Positions 23,004-33,625 of a stretch of DNA of 41,741 bases are shown piece by piece (position 1 is the first letter of the stretch; every line of letters begins with the position of its first letter). Source of the DNA: Smittium culicis (taxonomy: Eukaryota; Kickxellomycota; Harpellomycetes; Harpellales; Legeriomycetaceae). The stretch spans positions 1,513 to 43,253 of the forward strand of contig LSSN01000535.1 in assembly GCA_001970855.1 (NCBI GenBank), written 5' to 3'. The position numbers were made by a program, and so were the translations under genes. The notes under the pieces were generated by a model, which worked only from the letters and a program-made list of their open reading frames with translations, did no database searches and had not been told where the DNA came from.

Positions 23004-24300
23004 CCGCAAGGGAAAAAAAAACAACTTAATACTAAGCAATTTTTTTTAATAAATTTATTTGGGTATGAATTGCTTTTTACCTGCACATAGCATTTATAAT
23101 TTTCGAAGCTTAATAGCTGCGCTATTAAACAAATGGCTTTTTTATGATCTACTATTAATAATATCTTGTGCTTCTCCAATTTGTAAAGAATAAATAAACA
23201 CCGCTTTTTTTTAATTTTATTAATGTGTGCTCATTGAATTCTTGAATACGAAAGAATAGTGAAAGAGTGCTGCTGAATACAATTGTCTTTATCACAGTTT
23301 ATAAAATTGAGAAGTACTCCAAAAGCGCATAGATGGCGAATTTCAAGTGTAATATCTGTAACTAAATTTAAACCTGCGTTTAGATCTAAAAGCTACAGCT
23401 ACAAGTGGAAAAAATAATTTAGATGGGTGGGGGGCTTAAGGGATAAGTCATATGACATACTCTTCGATGCATTTAGCGTCCAACAATATATCGCCAAAAA
23501 CAAATTTCCAAGGCTAATTTTTTGGGCCAATAATATCCAAGAAAAGTAGCTATGCCAGTAGCTGCGCACAAATAAACGATATCGCCAATAAGCTCGATTA
23601 TTTGGGAAGAAGATGTTCTACAAAGCAATTATGATTAGTTAGGCTGAGATGCACTTTTTCTAGGCAGCCAAGTTTGGTTGAAGTGACATCTGATCCGGGA
23701 AAAAAGAAAAGGAAAAGGTAAAAAGGAAAGGAACAAAGAAATAAATAAGGAAACTCGGTGTGCAGTTTGGGGAGGGAGGGGGGAAATAAAAGAATGAGCT
23801 ATGGCAACAGGGAGGTGGGAAAATACAGCTGCGAAAATACACAGTATGCGTTTTTCGCGACTCTAATGTTTTTATTACTCGCCATAATTGCTCATATGAC
23901 AGAATGGAAAAAAAGTATTTGACGCTTATTTCTGAAAAGTGTAACACAACTAATTTCGCTGCCAAATAAACAAACTCGCTAATCAAAGCCAATTTCTTTT
24001 CCCACCACTCATATCGCCAATTACTTCTTTTCTTCCCTCTCGCCCACTAACTCCATCTCTCACTGGCCCACAAACTCCATCTCTCTCTGGCCCACTTGAC
24101 TCAATCTCTCTTTACTCTACTTACTTGGTTTCTTTTTTTTTTGAGTTAGCCCAATTTCCTCCAGATATAAACAATCAAATTCATCCATATTCCTTTTTTC
24201 TTACTACTCTCAACATCGTTCCAACTTACTAACAAATTCTTTCCTTTTGGATCTTATCCATTATCTATATAGATTTATTTACATACCTTTATAATTATAA
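23004..24300. promoter_or_regulatory. Intergenic region and promoter upstream of the PEF gene
   Basis: There is no gene in these 1.3 kb. After the Dr1 3' UTR there are several short motifs. GGGCCAATAATA at 23524-23535 is the reverse complement of the element upstream of RTF1 and Dr1. ATATCGCCAA occurs exactly three times, at 23488, 23579 and 24011. From about 24000 the plus strand becomes strongly pyrimidine-rich, which is typical of active fungal promoters just upstream of the start. Confidence 0.45.
24042..24115 (+). repeat. 24-bp CT-rich tandem repeat, three units, in the PEF promoter
   Basis: Units start with GCCCAC at 24042, 24066 and 24090. The first two read GCCCAC(T/A)AACTCCATCTCTC and differ at only two positions; the third is diverged. 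It lies 190-260 bp upstream of the PEF start codon in a pyrimidine tract. Its position suggests a promoter element, but that is inference. Confidence 0.6.
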
Positions 24301-25859
24301 ATGTCTAACCAAGGCTACCCCGGTAATCGCCCAACTGGCTATGGCGGCCCCCCTCCACCCCAGGGTTCTGGATACGGAGGCCCTCCTCCCCCTCAAGGCT
24401 CTGCCTATGGCCAGCCCCCTCAACAAGGTACAGGCTATGGTGGTAGACCCCCTCCACCCCCCTCTCAAACTGGCTATGGTGGCCCCCCACCACCCCAAGG
24501 TTCTGGATTCGCACAAGGGTATAACCAAAGCCCTGGCTACGGCCAACAGCGCCCACAAGGCTATGGCGCCCAAGGTGGGTATGGCCAACAGCAAGGATAC
24601 GGCGCTGCCCCACCACCACCACCACGACAACGTACGTTTTTATACCATACTCTCAATTAATCGTTATTACCACTAACTCCTTATTATCTCCCTTTTCATC
24701 ATCTCTTTTTTTTTTTTTTTTTAGAGCAACAAAATGGCCCAAATCCACAGATTTCACAACAAGAATTATACTTTTGGTTCCAGGCTGTCGACACGTAGGC
24801 GCCATAAATATCCTTTACTTTTATTTTACTACCAACCCTCTTCCCATATTAAAAAATATGCTTTCTGATACTCTAACTATCTACTTTTCGTTTATTAACT
24901 TGTTAGTGATCGAAGCGGTGCTTTAGACGCAACCGAATTACAAAGAGCTTTAATCAACGGTAATATCTTGTCGCCTCTATTACTACATACAACACAATCT
25001 AATCTCTAAACTCATTTACCTTTCAGAACCACCAATATAATTTATAACCCTTTTTTTGTTTTTCTAGGCGACTGGTCTCCATTCAGTATCGACACTGTAC
25101 GCCTCATGATGACTATGTTTGATCGCGATATGAGTGGAACTATTGATTTCCAAGAGTTCGCTGGCCTTTGGAGATACATCGAAGACTGGAAGAAATGCTT
25201 CAGAACTTTTGATAGAGATGGCTCTGGAACAATAGACAGATCTGAACTATTAGGCGCTCTTACTGCATTCGGCTTTAGAGTCTCACAACAAGTCATCGAC
25301 ATTTTAATCAAAAAGATGGACATGCTTGGTAATTCTTTTATTTTCCTTTATATCATTTTTTCACTACAATTCCTCCCCTCCTCCCACCATTTTCGCCCTA
25401 TATTTATTTCTCCTCCTCCCACCATTTCCGTCCTATTTTTATTTCTTCTCTTCTAACTATTTTTTCCATCTTCTATATATCAAATCTCAACTTGCTGCAA
25501 ATTCTCTTGCTTTTTAAATTTATTACCAATTTACATGTACGTAAATTACTAATTCTCATTTTTATCTTCATGCACACACTCTCACTTTCGCCACCCTCCT
25601 CCCTTCCTCTCCTCCTCCTCCCACATCACCAAACAATATATACTTATTCTGACATTTTTTTCATAACTATTTAAATTAAATAGATGGCGTTAAAAACAAA
25701 CAAGGTCGCGGCGATATTGGCTTTGACAGATTTATCTATGCCTGCGTCACGGTGAAAACTCTATCAGAATCATTCCGCGCTTTGGATACTAACAACGATG
25801 GCTGGATTGAACTCAACTACGACTCTTTCTTAATGATGTCAATCACAAACAAAATCTAA
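24301..25859 (+). CDS. Peflin-type penta-EF-hand calcium-binding protein
   Basis: Five exons: 24301-24631, 24725-24794, 24907-24959, 25068-25328 and 25684-25859, giving 296 residues, near the size of human peflin. The first 110 residues are a Gly/Pro/Tyr/Gln-rich tail with three copies of [11 protein letters not shown]. The penta-EF-hand domain follows. EF1 loop [12 protein letters not shown] is at 133-144, EF2 [12 protein letters not shown] at 170-181 and EF3 [12 protein letters not shown] at 200-211. EF4 ([14 protein letters not shown], from 239) lacks the standard ligands. EF5 [12 protein letters not shown] starts at 273 and would serve dimerisation, as is usual in the family. Such proteins (ALG-2, peflin, yeast Pef1) bind targets in a calcium-dependent way in the cytosol, for example at COPII vesicles. 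Introns are GT-AG ending in TAG. ALG-2-like is the alternative, but the long Gly/Pro tail favours peflin. Confidence 0.92.
25378..25447 (+). repeat. 35-bp pyrimidine-rich duplication inside the PEF fourth intron
   Basis: CTCCTCCCACCATTT recurs 35 bp apart (25378 and 25413), each followed by a TATTTTTATTTC-like stretch. The intron is pyrimidine-rich throughout and, at 355 bp, is the longest in the island. The duplication has no evident role. Confidence 0.6.
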
Positions 25860-27534
25860 ATATTTTTTCTTTTCAAAAAAAAAAAAAAAATCAATTTATT
25901 AAAACACATAATATTATGCTGATTCAAAATTGCACAGCAAAAATTCAAATATATGTCTTTATGTTTATGTTGATTCTACTTAACTTACTCCAGCTCTTTT
26001 ATTAAACTCTTTATCTAACTATTTTTTCTTTTCTTGTTTACTTTTAAGCCCCTTAATACCATGAACTTTTTTTTTTCAAATATTATATCTTTTATAGTAC
26101 TATTTCAAAATAAAAATTTACTTTTTAAAAAAGAATAATAGAATCTCTATATCGAGCTCCTCGTCTATTAAAATTTTAAAATTTATGCGTTTCTGTGAAC
26201 CTTCTATTTGCAATAGATAAGTATAGAAAATTATAACTTTTGTAAATACGATTTACTTATAACAGTAGATATTGTATATCACATTCATGAGATTTCAATA
26301 TTAAAACCAATGGCAATAAAATTAATCGCAAGTGGAGTTATTTTTTTTTATTTGTTTCCATTTTTTGGCGGAATATTATTGGTACGATAGCATTAATGGA
26401 AACTAATGAGGTAAATTAGACTAAAAGGTTAGTAAACTTTCGTGCAAAGTTATACACAAAAGTAACATTTTAAAGAAAAATCAACTTCTCTGCCGGTTTG
26501 AACGCTGCGTACCCATAACGGGCAATTTATGATCAATCTAATCAAACAAAGTTTCTATGCCTAGATACTGATATTGAAAATTGTGAGGTTTTCTAATCCG
26601 TTTTACTTTTAGCAAAATATTAGTAACTAGTCTCATTATATTTAGTGATTTGTCAGCAAAGTTTTTAATAAACTCGTTTTATTCGCTGCAGACCATCAAA
26701 CCAGCCAATAAAATATTGTTAATTATTATGCTAATAGTATGAGAAGACGCTTTTTTATCTGCTAAAATAAGATAAGAATTTAAAAAATTAAAAAAGGTTA
26801 CTCAGTTTTTAGTTTATTTAGATTGAGTTACAAATTAATAGAAAAAAAAAGAAAAAAAGAGTAAAGTGAAGGCTTATTTGTTTGTGTATCTGAACACCTT
26901 ATAAATCGATAATAAAAATAATACCCCTGTAAAAAAAAAAAAATAATAATTGAAAAAAATAATAATTGAAAATAAAATAAAAAGTTTCTCGGTACCTAAT
27001 TTTTTTTTTTTTTATGTTGGCGATAACGGAGATTAGTAAAGTTTTTTTTTTTTGTGGATTTTTATGGGTTTTGTGTAAATTGTGTAAATTGAGTGGGGTC
27101 GAAAGATGCTGATTCTTGTAAATGTCTGCTTTGTTATTTATTATTTGTACAAAAAAATAAATAAACTACACACATCTTTAAAAAGTGTATTTATGATATA
27201 TTATTTGTAACTTTTAATGCCATAAAAGCCTCTTCCATTGCTCCTGCCAAACTCTTCCACCCCCTTCTTTTTCAATTTTATTTATTGCCCTCTCTATAGA
27301 TTTAAGGCCTACCTCTTATCTTTTTTTTGTATTATCTATACCGCTCACCCACCTCTTCTTCATACATACACTTATTTGGATTTTTTTTTTAGTTTTATAG
27401 CTTAAACGTATTTATACCTAATTAAACACCTTGCTTGCTTACTGTTTTTTTTTTTTTACTAGTTGAATTTTACTTGTAATACACCTTTTAATATACTTTA
27501 TTAGCTAAATATATACAATAATAATAAATTAAAA
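25860..27534. other. Intergenic region between PEF and the carrier gene
   Basis: These 1.7 kb hold no supported gene. The first part is AT-rich 3' flank. A TATTATTGG site lies at about 26376. Runs of A and T of 10 or more occur near 26930 and 27000. From 27230 to 27480 the plus strand is pyrimidine-rich, like the DNA before the PEF gene, and probably holds the carrier promoter. Confidence 0.45.
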
Positions 27535-28624
27535 ATGTCTCAAGATATACCTGTGACTCCCGCCATCAGCGCGCTTTCGGGCTCTGTAAGTTCTGTCGTC
27601 GCTCTTATGATTATTTACCCGCTTGACACGTAAGTCCCCACTTCCCCCCTCCCCCTTTCATTACTATACTTACCTACTCATATTTCATTTCACTTCCCGA
27701 TAAGCTATCTTTTAGCCTACTAACTTCACCTCTAATCAACCCGTTTAACTTTTTTTTTTTAGACTCAAAGTCAGAATCCAAGTCGATAATACACACGATT
27801 TAAAGGTTAAAAAAACAATATACGAAAAAATCGTCGGGATCTTATCGACTGAAGGCCCGCTCGGGTTTTATAAAGGCTTATCCTCCAACATGGTCAATCA
27901 GGGTTTGAACGGGTACATTTACTTTTACATTTACTCGAGCCTGCGCCAGAACATCCAGAACTACTTTATCAAGAAGAGCAAGATCGCACTCACTTCGGTG
28001 AGTTTGTCGACGCCTACAGAACTCGCTGTTGGTGCGCTCGCGGGCATGCTGTGCCAGTGCGTGACCTTGCCGCTGAGCGTAATAGCGACGAGGCAGCAGA
28101 CGACCTACACGGAGGCGCCGAAACCATGGAGCACGATCGTCCGCGATATCGTCAAGAACGACGGCCCCGCCGGCCTTTTCAAGGGCTTCGGCCCTGCAAT
28201 GATCCTCTGCTCGAACCCGGCCATCACGTACGGCCTCTTCGAAAAGATCAAGGAGTTCATCATCAGGCGCAAGCGCGGGCACTCAGCTTTCCTCACCGCC
28301 TCCGAAGCGTTCGCCGCTGGCGCGATCTCCAAAGTCGTCGCTACCGTCGTCACGTTCCCGTACATCAGCGCCAAAACGCGCCTCATGTGGACGCCCACCA
28401 AGGAAGAAATCGAAAGGCATGGCGACGATGTCATTTACAAGGGCAGTTTCGACGTCCTCAAAAAGCTCTACAAACTCCACGGAATCAAGGGCTGGTACTT
28501 AGGCATGCAAATCCAGATCATTAAAGCCTTCATCACCCAAGCCCTCGTCCTAATGTTCAAAGAAATTATCACTAAATATATTATCACAACTCTAAATTTC
28601 CTTAGAAAAAGACGTACTGCCTAA
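27535..28624 (+). CDS. Mitochondrial carrier family protein, peroxisomal adenine-nucleotide type (ANT1/PMP47-like)
   Basis: Two exons, 27535-27629 and 27763-28624, giving 318 residues, the family's usual length. Three carrier repeats are visible. Their signatures are YPLDTLKVRIQ (about 29-38, canonical PxDxxK), LPLSVIATRQQ (135) and FPYISAKTRLM (231); the last two deviate from PxDxxK. Each repeat has its second-helix motif, such as GFYKGLSSNMV and GLFKGFGPAMI. Deviating second and third signatures and the motif CSNPAITYGLFEKIKEF are typical of peroxisomal carriers (PMP47, Ant1, SLC25A17). These exchange ATP for AMP, or carry CoA/NAD, across the peroxisomal membrane to support fatty-acid activation and beta-oxidation. 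The second exon is strikingly GC-rich for this window. The intron is GTAAGT...TTTTAG. Substrate and location are inferred from family resemblance. Confidence 0.82.
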
Positions 28625-29076
28625 ATCTTGATTTCCTCCCCCCCCCTTTATACCATTTATTTTTTTTTATTAAAAAAAGGCTAACATAAAATTTTGTTTA
28701 TCAATTATACCTTCTTTTTTTATTTTTCGTCACCATTCCAAATAAATCATCAAATACACCTTGAACATCACAAATACAAACCCCATGCCCTTATATTATT
28801 AATAAAATCCAAGTTAGTTTACCTTTCTCATATTCACCTCTCTTATCATAAAATTTTGAATATCCAGCACTCGTGTAAGCCAAATTGCTCGTATACCAAA
28901 ACTAAAATTAAAACTAAATACAATTTTTCGAGTATCGTGCTTGATATTAAACCCAATACCTTGCTTATATTAAATCCTCATCTCATTATATATATAACAA
29001 AATATGAAAGATAGACCTCAAGCTAAATAGAATAATATATATATATTTTGAAATAAAAATAAATCCTGCGTTTTTT
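28625..29076. other. 3' intergenic region between convergent carrier and PMS1 genes
   Basis: AT-rich with several AATAAA-like sites, as expected for two facing 3' UTRs. An open frame of 106 codons (28694-29014) has no start-site context and a His/Tyr/Asn-rich composition; I take it as chance. Confidence 0.5.
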
Positions 29077-32000
29077 TTATGAAAACAAAGTCCCGTTCCA
29101 TTTTAGTTTAGGCTTTTCATCAAGTCTGCACCCGCCATACGTCATTTGCTCTGACTTTATCAGCTCATCAAGTCTTGTCAAATGCCTCAACGTCGGCCTC
29201 CCGTGCGGACAGTTCCAAGGATGGTCCAAGCCGCTTAAATTCGATACAACCTTCAAAAAAAAAAAAAAAGGTTTTTTATTAATTATGTTCAAACCGTATA
29301 ACAAAAAATATATTAATAAATCTCGCTCCTCTTTTCTCTTTTTTTTTTTTTAGTAAATATGTATAACAAGCAGGCCATTTTTTTTTTTTAAAAAAAAATT
29401 TAGTCAAGTGCAGGATGATTATCTTTCCATATATTTTTACCTTTTTCATTTGGCTGCTACTTAGTGGATCTCCGATCATAATCGATTTTCTACATGCTCT
29501 TGAAGCAAATACGTTTCTTGCCCTCGCACACCTTGTATTCTCAGATGGATTCTCCTGTAAGTTCGAGATTAAATCTTTTAAATCTAATTTCAAAAAATAT
29601 CGTATTGTCAGATAAACTCTTCGTCTTTTTTATATTATTTTTTTTACTGATAAAAGAGTATATTTATCTATATCTTTTTTTATTTTTTTTATAAAAAATG
29701 TATGTACAACTTACCAGATGCTGTAAATAGCGACTTGTCTATGAACGGTTGACTTAGTAACTGAACCCTGTAACCGGGAGATGCCTCTGAATTCTCTTTG
29801 ATTACAAACCCATTCTTTGCAAGAATATCCTTATGCTCAAAAGCAGAATTTTCATCTGCAATACTAAGTTCCAACGTCATTGGTCTAACAGTAGAAAGTT
29901 AAAAATACAATTTTATACGATTTAATTGCTATAATCTAATCCGTTTTTTGCATAATCAAGGTATGATAATATAAAAAGATCTTTGCATTTTTATAAAACG
30001 AGGTTGTGTATATAAAAAATAAGCGTGAATGTTGGAACTTACATTATAAGCGGTTGAGATGAAATAACAGACTTTTGCTGCAAAGTTTCAAAATTGTACT
30101 TTTCATCTGATGCATGTTGGTCAACTATATAGAGATCGCCGTCAAGTGAACAGATAATAAATCCAAGATTAAATTGACCAATAACCTTCATTTTTTTAAA
30201 ATCGTACTTGTTTATTGTTCTGCTTAGCGCTAATGCAGCACTCTCAGCATCAAGGTTGGATATACCACATGCTGGCAAACTACCATCAGTTTCGGAAGTT
30301 TTATTTTTGGCTGCTGAAGCTAAGGTTTTTTTAATTCCAAGAAGTTTTAAATTTGTAGAAATTCTAGAATTTAATTCAACATTATTGAAATTAAAAGAGA
30401 CTGCAGTTGTTCTATTGAAGCATAAATTGTTAGATTTCTTAGGCTTATTTGGCTCAGGAATCAAATGATTTGACTTTATTGGTGTTACAGGCTCTGCTTT
30501 GCTTTTTCTGGATTCTGGAATTTTTTCCGGAGCACTGTTCTTGATACTTTCTTCGCCAAGGCTAAAAGGTGGCGGGTTAACTTTTTCTTCAAAATGTGGA
30601 TTAATGTATGACAGTAAAGATTTGGTAGTCTTTTCAGATTTATTGGAGTCAGATACTGCGTCTCTCTTTCTTTTTGGAGATTCCAAATATAAGTTTCCAA
30701 CTTTAATTTCATTTGTAGATACTGGCGTGATACCACTTGAACTATCATCATAACTAACACTGTTTGTAGCATAATCATAAATGACTTTTGGATCGCTGCT
30801 TGAACTTTGTGATTTACTAGATGAAAGAGATAATTGCTGAAAAGAGGACGATTGCTGTGAAGCTTTTACAGTTGCCTTGGATGGTATAAAAGTCTTCCTT
30901 AAAGTTTCCTAAATATGTGAAAAAATGATTATATAAAGAATATATTTCAAAAAAAAATTACAAATATAATTAATTCTAAACGCTTTAAAAGCGTGTTTAT
31001 TAATTTAGTGAATGGATTACATATATAAAATCCGCTAACTCTTGCTCGTGTTTAATGAAAACGCTTCTTTTATCTGGGCTTACGTTAAAGTCGATATTTC
31101 CTAGTTTAATGTATGAATATGTTTTTAATTTTTTTTTTTCAAGAATTTATAAATAAAGATGCTATAAATGCTAATTTATAAGTGAATATATAAACATGGA
31201 TACCGCCGAATATTAAAAAATAAATAGAATAAAAAACTACCTGGTAGCAAAGATATTAAAATAATTGCGACAGGATTTTGTATTGGGTTAAATTCTTTGT
31301 ATACATCATTAATAACCTTTTTAATCTAAAAATTATATCAATTATAAAATGAAATTAGTTAAATTTATAATAAAGTAATGCTATAAAGTATATTAGAGAA
31401 AAGTTAATTTCTATAATAAATATTGAGTATGAGTAGTTAAATATAAAACCTTTGGAACTTCGCATGGTTTCCCATTTAAATAAATATACTGTTTGTCAGA
31501 TGAATTACGACCAGAATTTGGCATTGGACTTGAAATAAACCCTTTAACCTTAAAAGATACTTCTGGGCTATAAAGTATTAAATAGTAGAGATTTTTTTTG
31601 TGGAAAAAGATATACTGGATAAACAATTATACTATTACTAAATTATCAGTGAACTGTGTATGGGTAACTGATTTTAGATAAATATTATAAATTAAATAAA
31701 ATTACTTTTCAACACTTGTAACAGTTTCATCGATGGGGTAAAGCTTATCCTTTATAGATTTTCCAAATATTCCACCGATTCTATCTATCATTTCCATTGA
31801 TTTTTGGGTTCTTAATACTAGAGACATAGCACTAATAAATTAAACGGCAATAAAAAAAATTAAAAAATTACAGATTCCAACGTATATGTGTGAGAATAAT
31901 AATAAGATATAGGCTAAATAGTGAAATTTGTATTAGAAGTTAGTAGAAAAAGGTTGGAAAGACTGTACCTGTTTGCAGGTTGATTAAATAATGAAATTTG

Positions 32001-32934
32001 AACTTTGTCTGTTACAATGGCGTATTGCTCAACATACCAAATGCATTTAGAGAAATCGCGCTTTAAATTTTTTTTGAATTCTTGAAGTCTAACGGGCCAT
32101 CCTTTAAATAGATTTTTTATAGAAATGGTGGTGCCTTTCTATATTTACAAGATTATTTTTAAAAACAATGATTAAATTGGTAAACTAGAAAAGAAATAAA
32201 AACAAAATCCATATTTTTTTTAAAAAGGAATTGTATTGCAGATATCAAAAATTTTGTGATTTATATACGGCCATTAATTAAATTACCTCTCTTGCAGATT
32301 TTTTTATTGATTTAATTTCACCAGTGTTATTGTATTCAATAGTCGAAGAAGACGGAGTAGTTTCTGAAGTTGCGGTTATTACAGTAATGTCAGAAACTGC
32401 GCTTAATGAACTTAGAGCCTCTCCTCTAAAGCCGAAGGTTGAAACACTTGTTAGTTCTTCGAAAGTCTCTAATTTTGAAGTCCAGCTCTTTTTACCTAAA
32501 AAAAAATTCAAAAACGGCGTAAAAATTAGAAATAAAAGCATTAGCTTGTAGCTGTTAAAGGTGAGAAAAATAAGTACATAATCCTTCGAAATCATCGCTG
32601 TGAACTCCAGTGCCATTATCAGAAATTATTATTCCATCAAGACCGTAATTTTTTAGCTTAATATCTAATCGAAAGCATTTTTCAAATTTTTTTTTTTGTC
32701 GAATTTATAATAAATGAAGAAAATATTACATTTATATTTTCTACATTTTAATAAAAATGCTAAGAAATTATAATCGATAAAGTAACTAAAGGTGAAGATA
32801 CCTACTACGGTGGATCCTGCATCAATACTGTTTTCGAGCAGTTCCTTTATTGCTGTTCCAAGATCTACAATTACTTGCCCTGAGCATAATTTATAAATAG
32901 TACTATTTGGTATCTGGCCGATTTTCGAACCCAT
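29077..32934 (-). CDS. PMS1: MutL homologue of the PMS1 (yeast) / PMS2 (human) type, mismatch-repair endonuclease subunit
   Basis: Twelve exons on the minus strand: 32802-32934, 32578-32664, 32287-32495, 31969-32138, 31706-31831, 31450-31567, 31241-31325, 31021-31100, 30043-30908, 29715-29884, 29441-29583 and 29077-29250, giving 786 residues. It pairs with Mlh1 to nick the error-bearing strand after MutS recognises a mismatch. The N-terminal GHKL ATPase shows [16 protein letters not shown] (60-65) and [12 protein letters not shown] (about 93-104), then [11 protein letters not shown] and [11 protein letters not shown] Ser-rich linker follows, with a possible nuclear signal, SPKRKRD (about 413-419). 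The C-terminal endonuclease has [12 protein letters not shown] (599-610, the DQHAx2Ex4E metal site), [12 protein letters not shown] (C712) and NCPHGRP (C743). All key motifs are intact, so it should be active. Every splice phase is consistent. The last acceptor is GAAG; the other ten are TAG. Confidence 0.95.
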
Positions 32935-33298
32935 TATAATTCATGTTAATAAGAAAAAAAGCAAAGTGCAAAGTTAAATAAATATTTAATTAAGGAGCGT
33001 TACCTATCTTTTTGTGTTTTTTTTTTATTTTAGCTCTTTCAGGGGCCAACGCTCTTAAACTATATTAAAAATAATAATAGGATATTCCTAATATAAGTTA
33101 TTAGTTATTGGATACAAAAGAATAAATAAACAATAAAATATTATAATTTTATACTAATTTATCAGTTTTCCATTTGGTTGGATAGTTTTAGTAGTTCAAA
33201 AAAAGCCAACCGCTCCTGAAAGGGTTAAATAGGTTTATTCGATACTGAGCCAGTTACGTATAAAATATAAATATAAGAAAATATGGCAAAAAAAATTT
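32935..33298. promoter_or_regulatory. PMS1 promoter / FKBP12 3' region, largely occupied by MITE copy 4
   Basis: This 364-bp gap is the only DNA between the FKBP12 stop and the PMS1 start; both genes run leftward. More than half of it is the MITE. About 100 bp lie between the PMS1 ATG and the element, so the PMS1 core promoter must be in those 100 bp or partly within the MITE. Confidence 0.5.
33034..33224 (+). mobile_element. TTAA-type MITE, copy 4, in the PMS1 promoter
   Basis: A 191-bp element beginning CTCTTTCAGGGGCCAACGCTC and ending CCAACCGCTCCTGAAAGGG, followed by TTAA at 33225-33228. The ends are inverted repeats (CTCTTTCAGGGGC against CCCTTTCAGGAGC). The internal CATTTGGTTGGATAGTTTTAG matches copies 1 and 3. 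The left flank is TTAG, so the left target duplication has one change. Its terminal match is the longest of the four copies. Confidence 0.75.
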
Positions 33299-33625
33299 TT
33301 AGTTGATTTTCAAAAGCTCAACGTCAAAGATGAGGGTGGCATTAGGTGGGATCATTCCTGGGTGCCCGCGTGGACCATATGCGTAATCTCCAGTAATAGT
33401 AAGCTTAGCACGTTCGCCCAAACTCATTTTCACAACACCTTCTTCCCAGCCCTTAATAACTTGATCGTCGCCAATAGTGAAGACAAAAGGCGAGCCGCGA
33501 TCGCGTGATGAATCGAACTTATTGCCGTCCTCAAAAGTTCCTGTATAGTGCATCGACAACTTGTCGCCGGCTTTTGGAAAGTTGGATCCATCCCCTGGCG
33601 AAATTATATCTACTGTAACGCCCAT
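33299..33625 (-). CDS. FPR1: FKBP12-type peptidyl-prolyl cis-trans isomerase
   Basis: An intronless gene of 108 residues, the same length as human FKBP12. It catalyses cis-trans isomerisation of Xaa-Pro bonds in the cytosol and is the receptor for FK506 and rapamycin. Conserved segments are [50 protein letters not shown] and [14 protein letters not shown]. The drug-pocket and active-site residues Tyr27, Asp38, Phe47, Val56, Ile57, Trp60, Tyr83 and Phe100 are all present at the human positions. The start is the ATG at 33625, which gives the family's usual N-terminus ([13 protein letters not shown]). It is the only conserved single-exon gene in the window. MITE copy 4 begins 75 bp after its stop. 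Confidence 0.96.
   Translation of the reverse strand: MGVTVDIISPGDGSNFPKAGDKLSMHYTGTFEDGNKFDSSRDRGSPFVFTIGDDQVIKGWEEGVVKMSLGERAKLTITGDYAYGPRGHPGMIPPNATLIFDVELLKIN

Noticed and set aside
27878..28524. Several long frames overlapping the carrier exon on both strands
   Set aside because: GC-rich codons of the real gene remove stops in the other frames; only the carrier frame has family motifs.
28694..29014. 106-codon frame between the carrier and PMS1
   Set aside because: It lies in the shared 3' region, is rich in His, Asn and Tyr from AT-rich DNA, and matches nothing.
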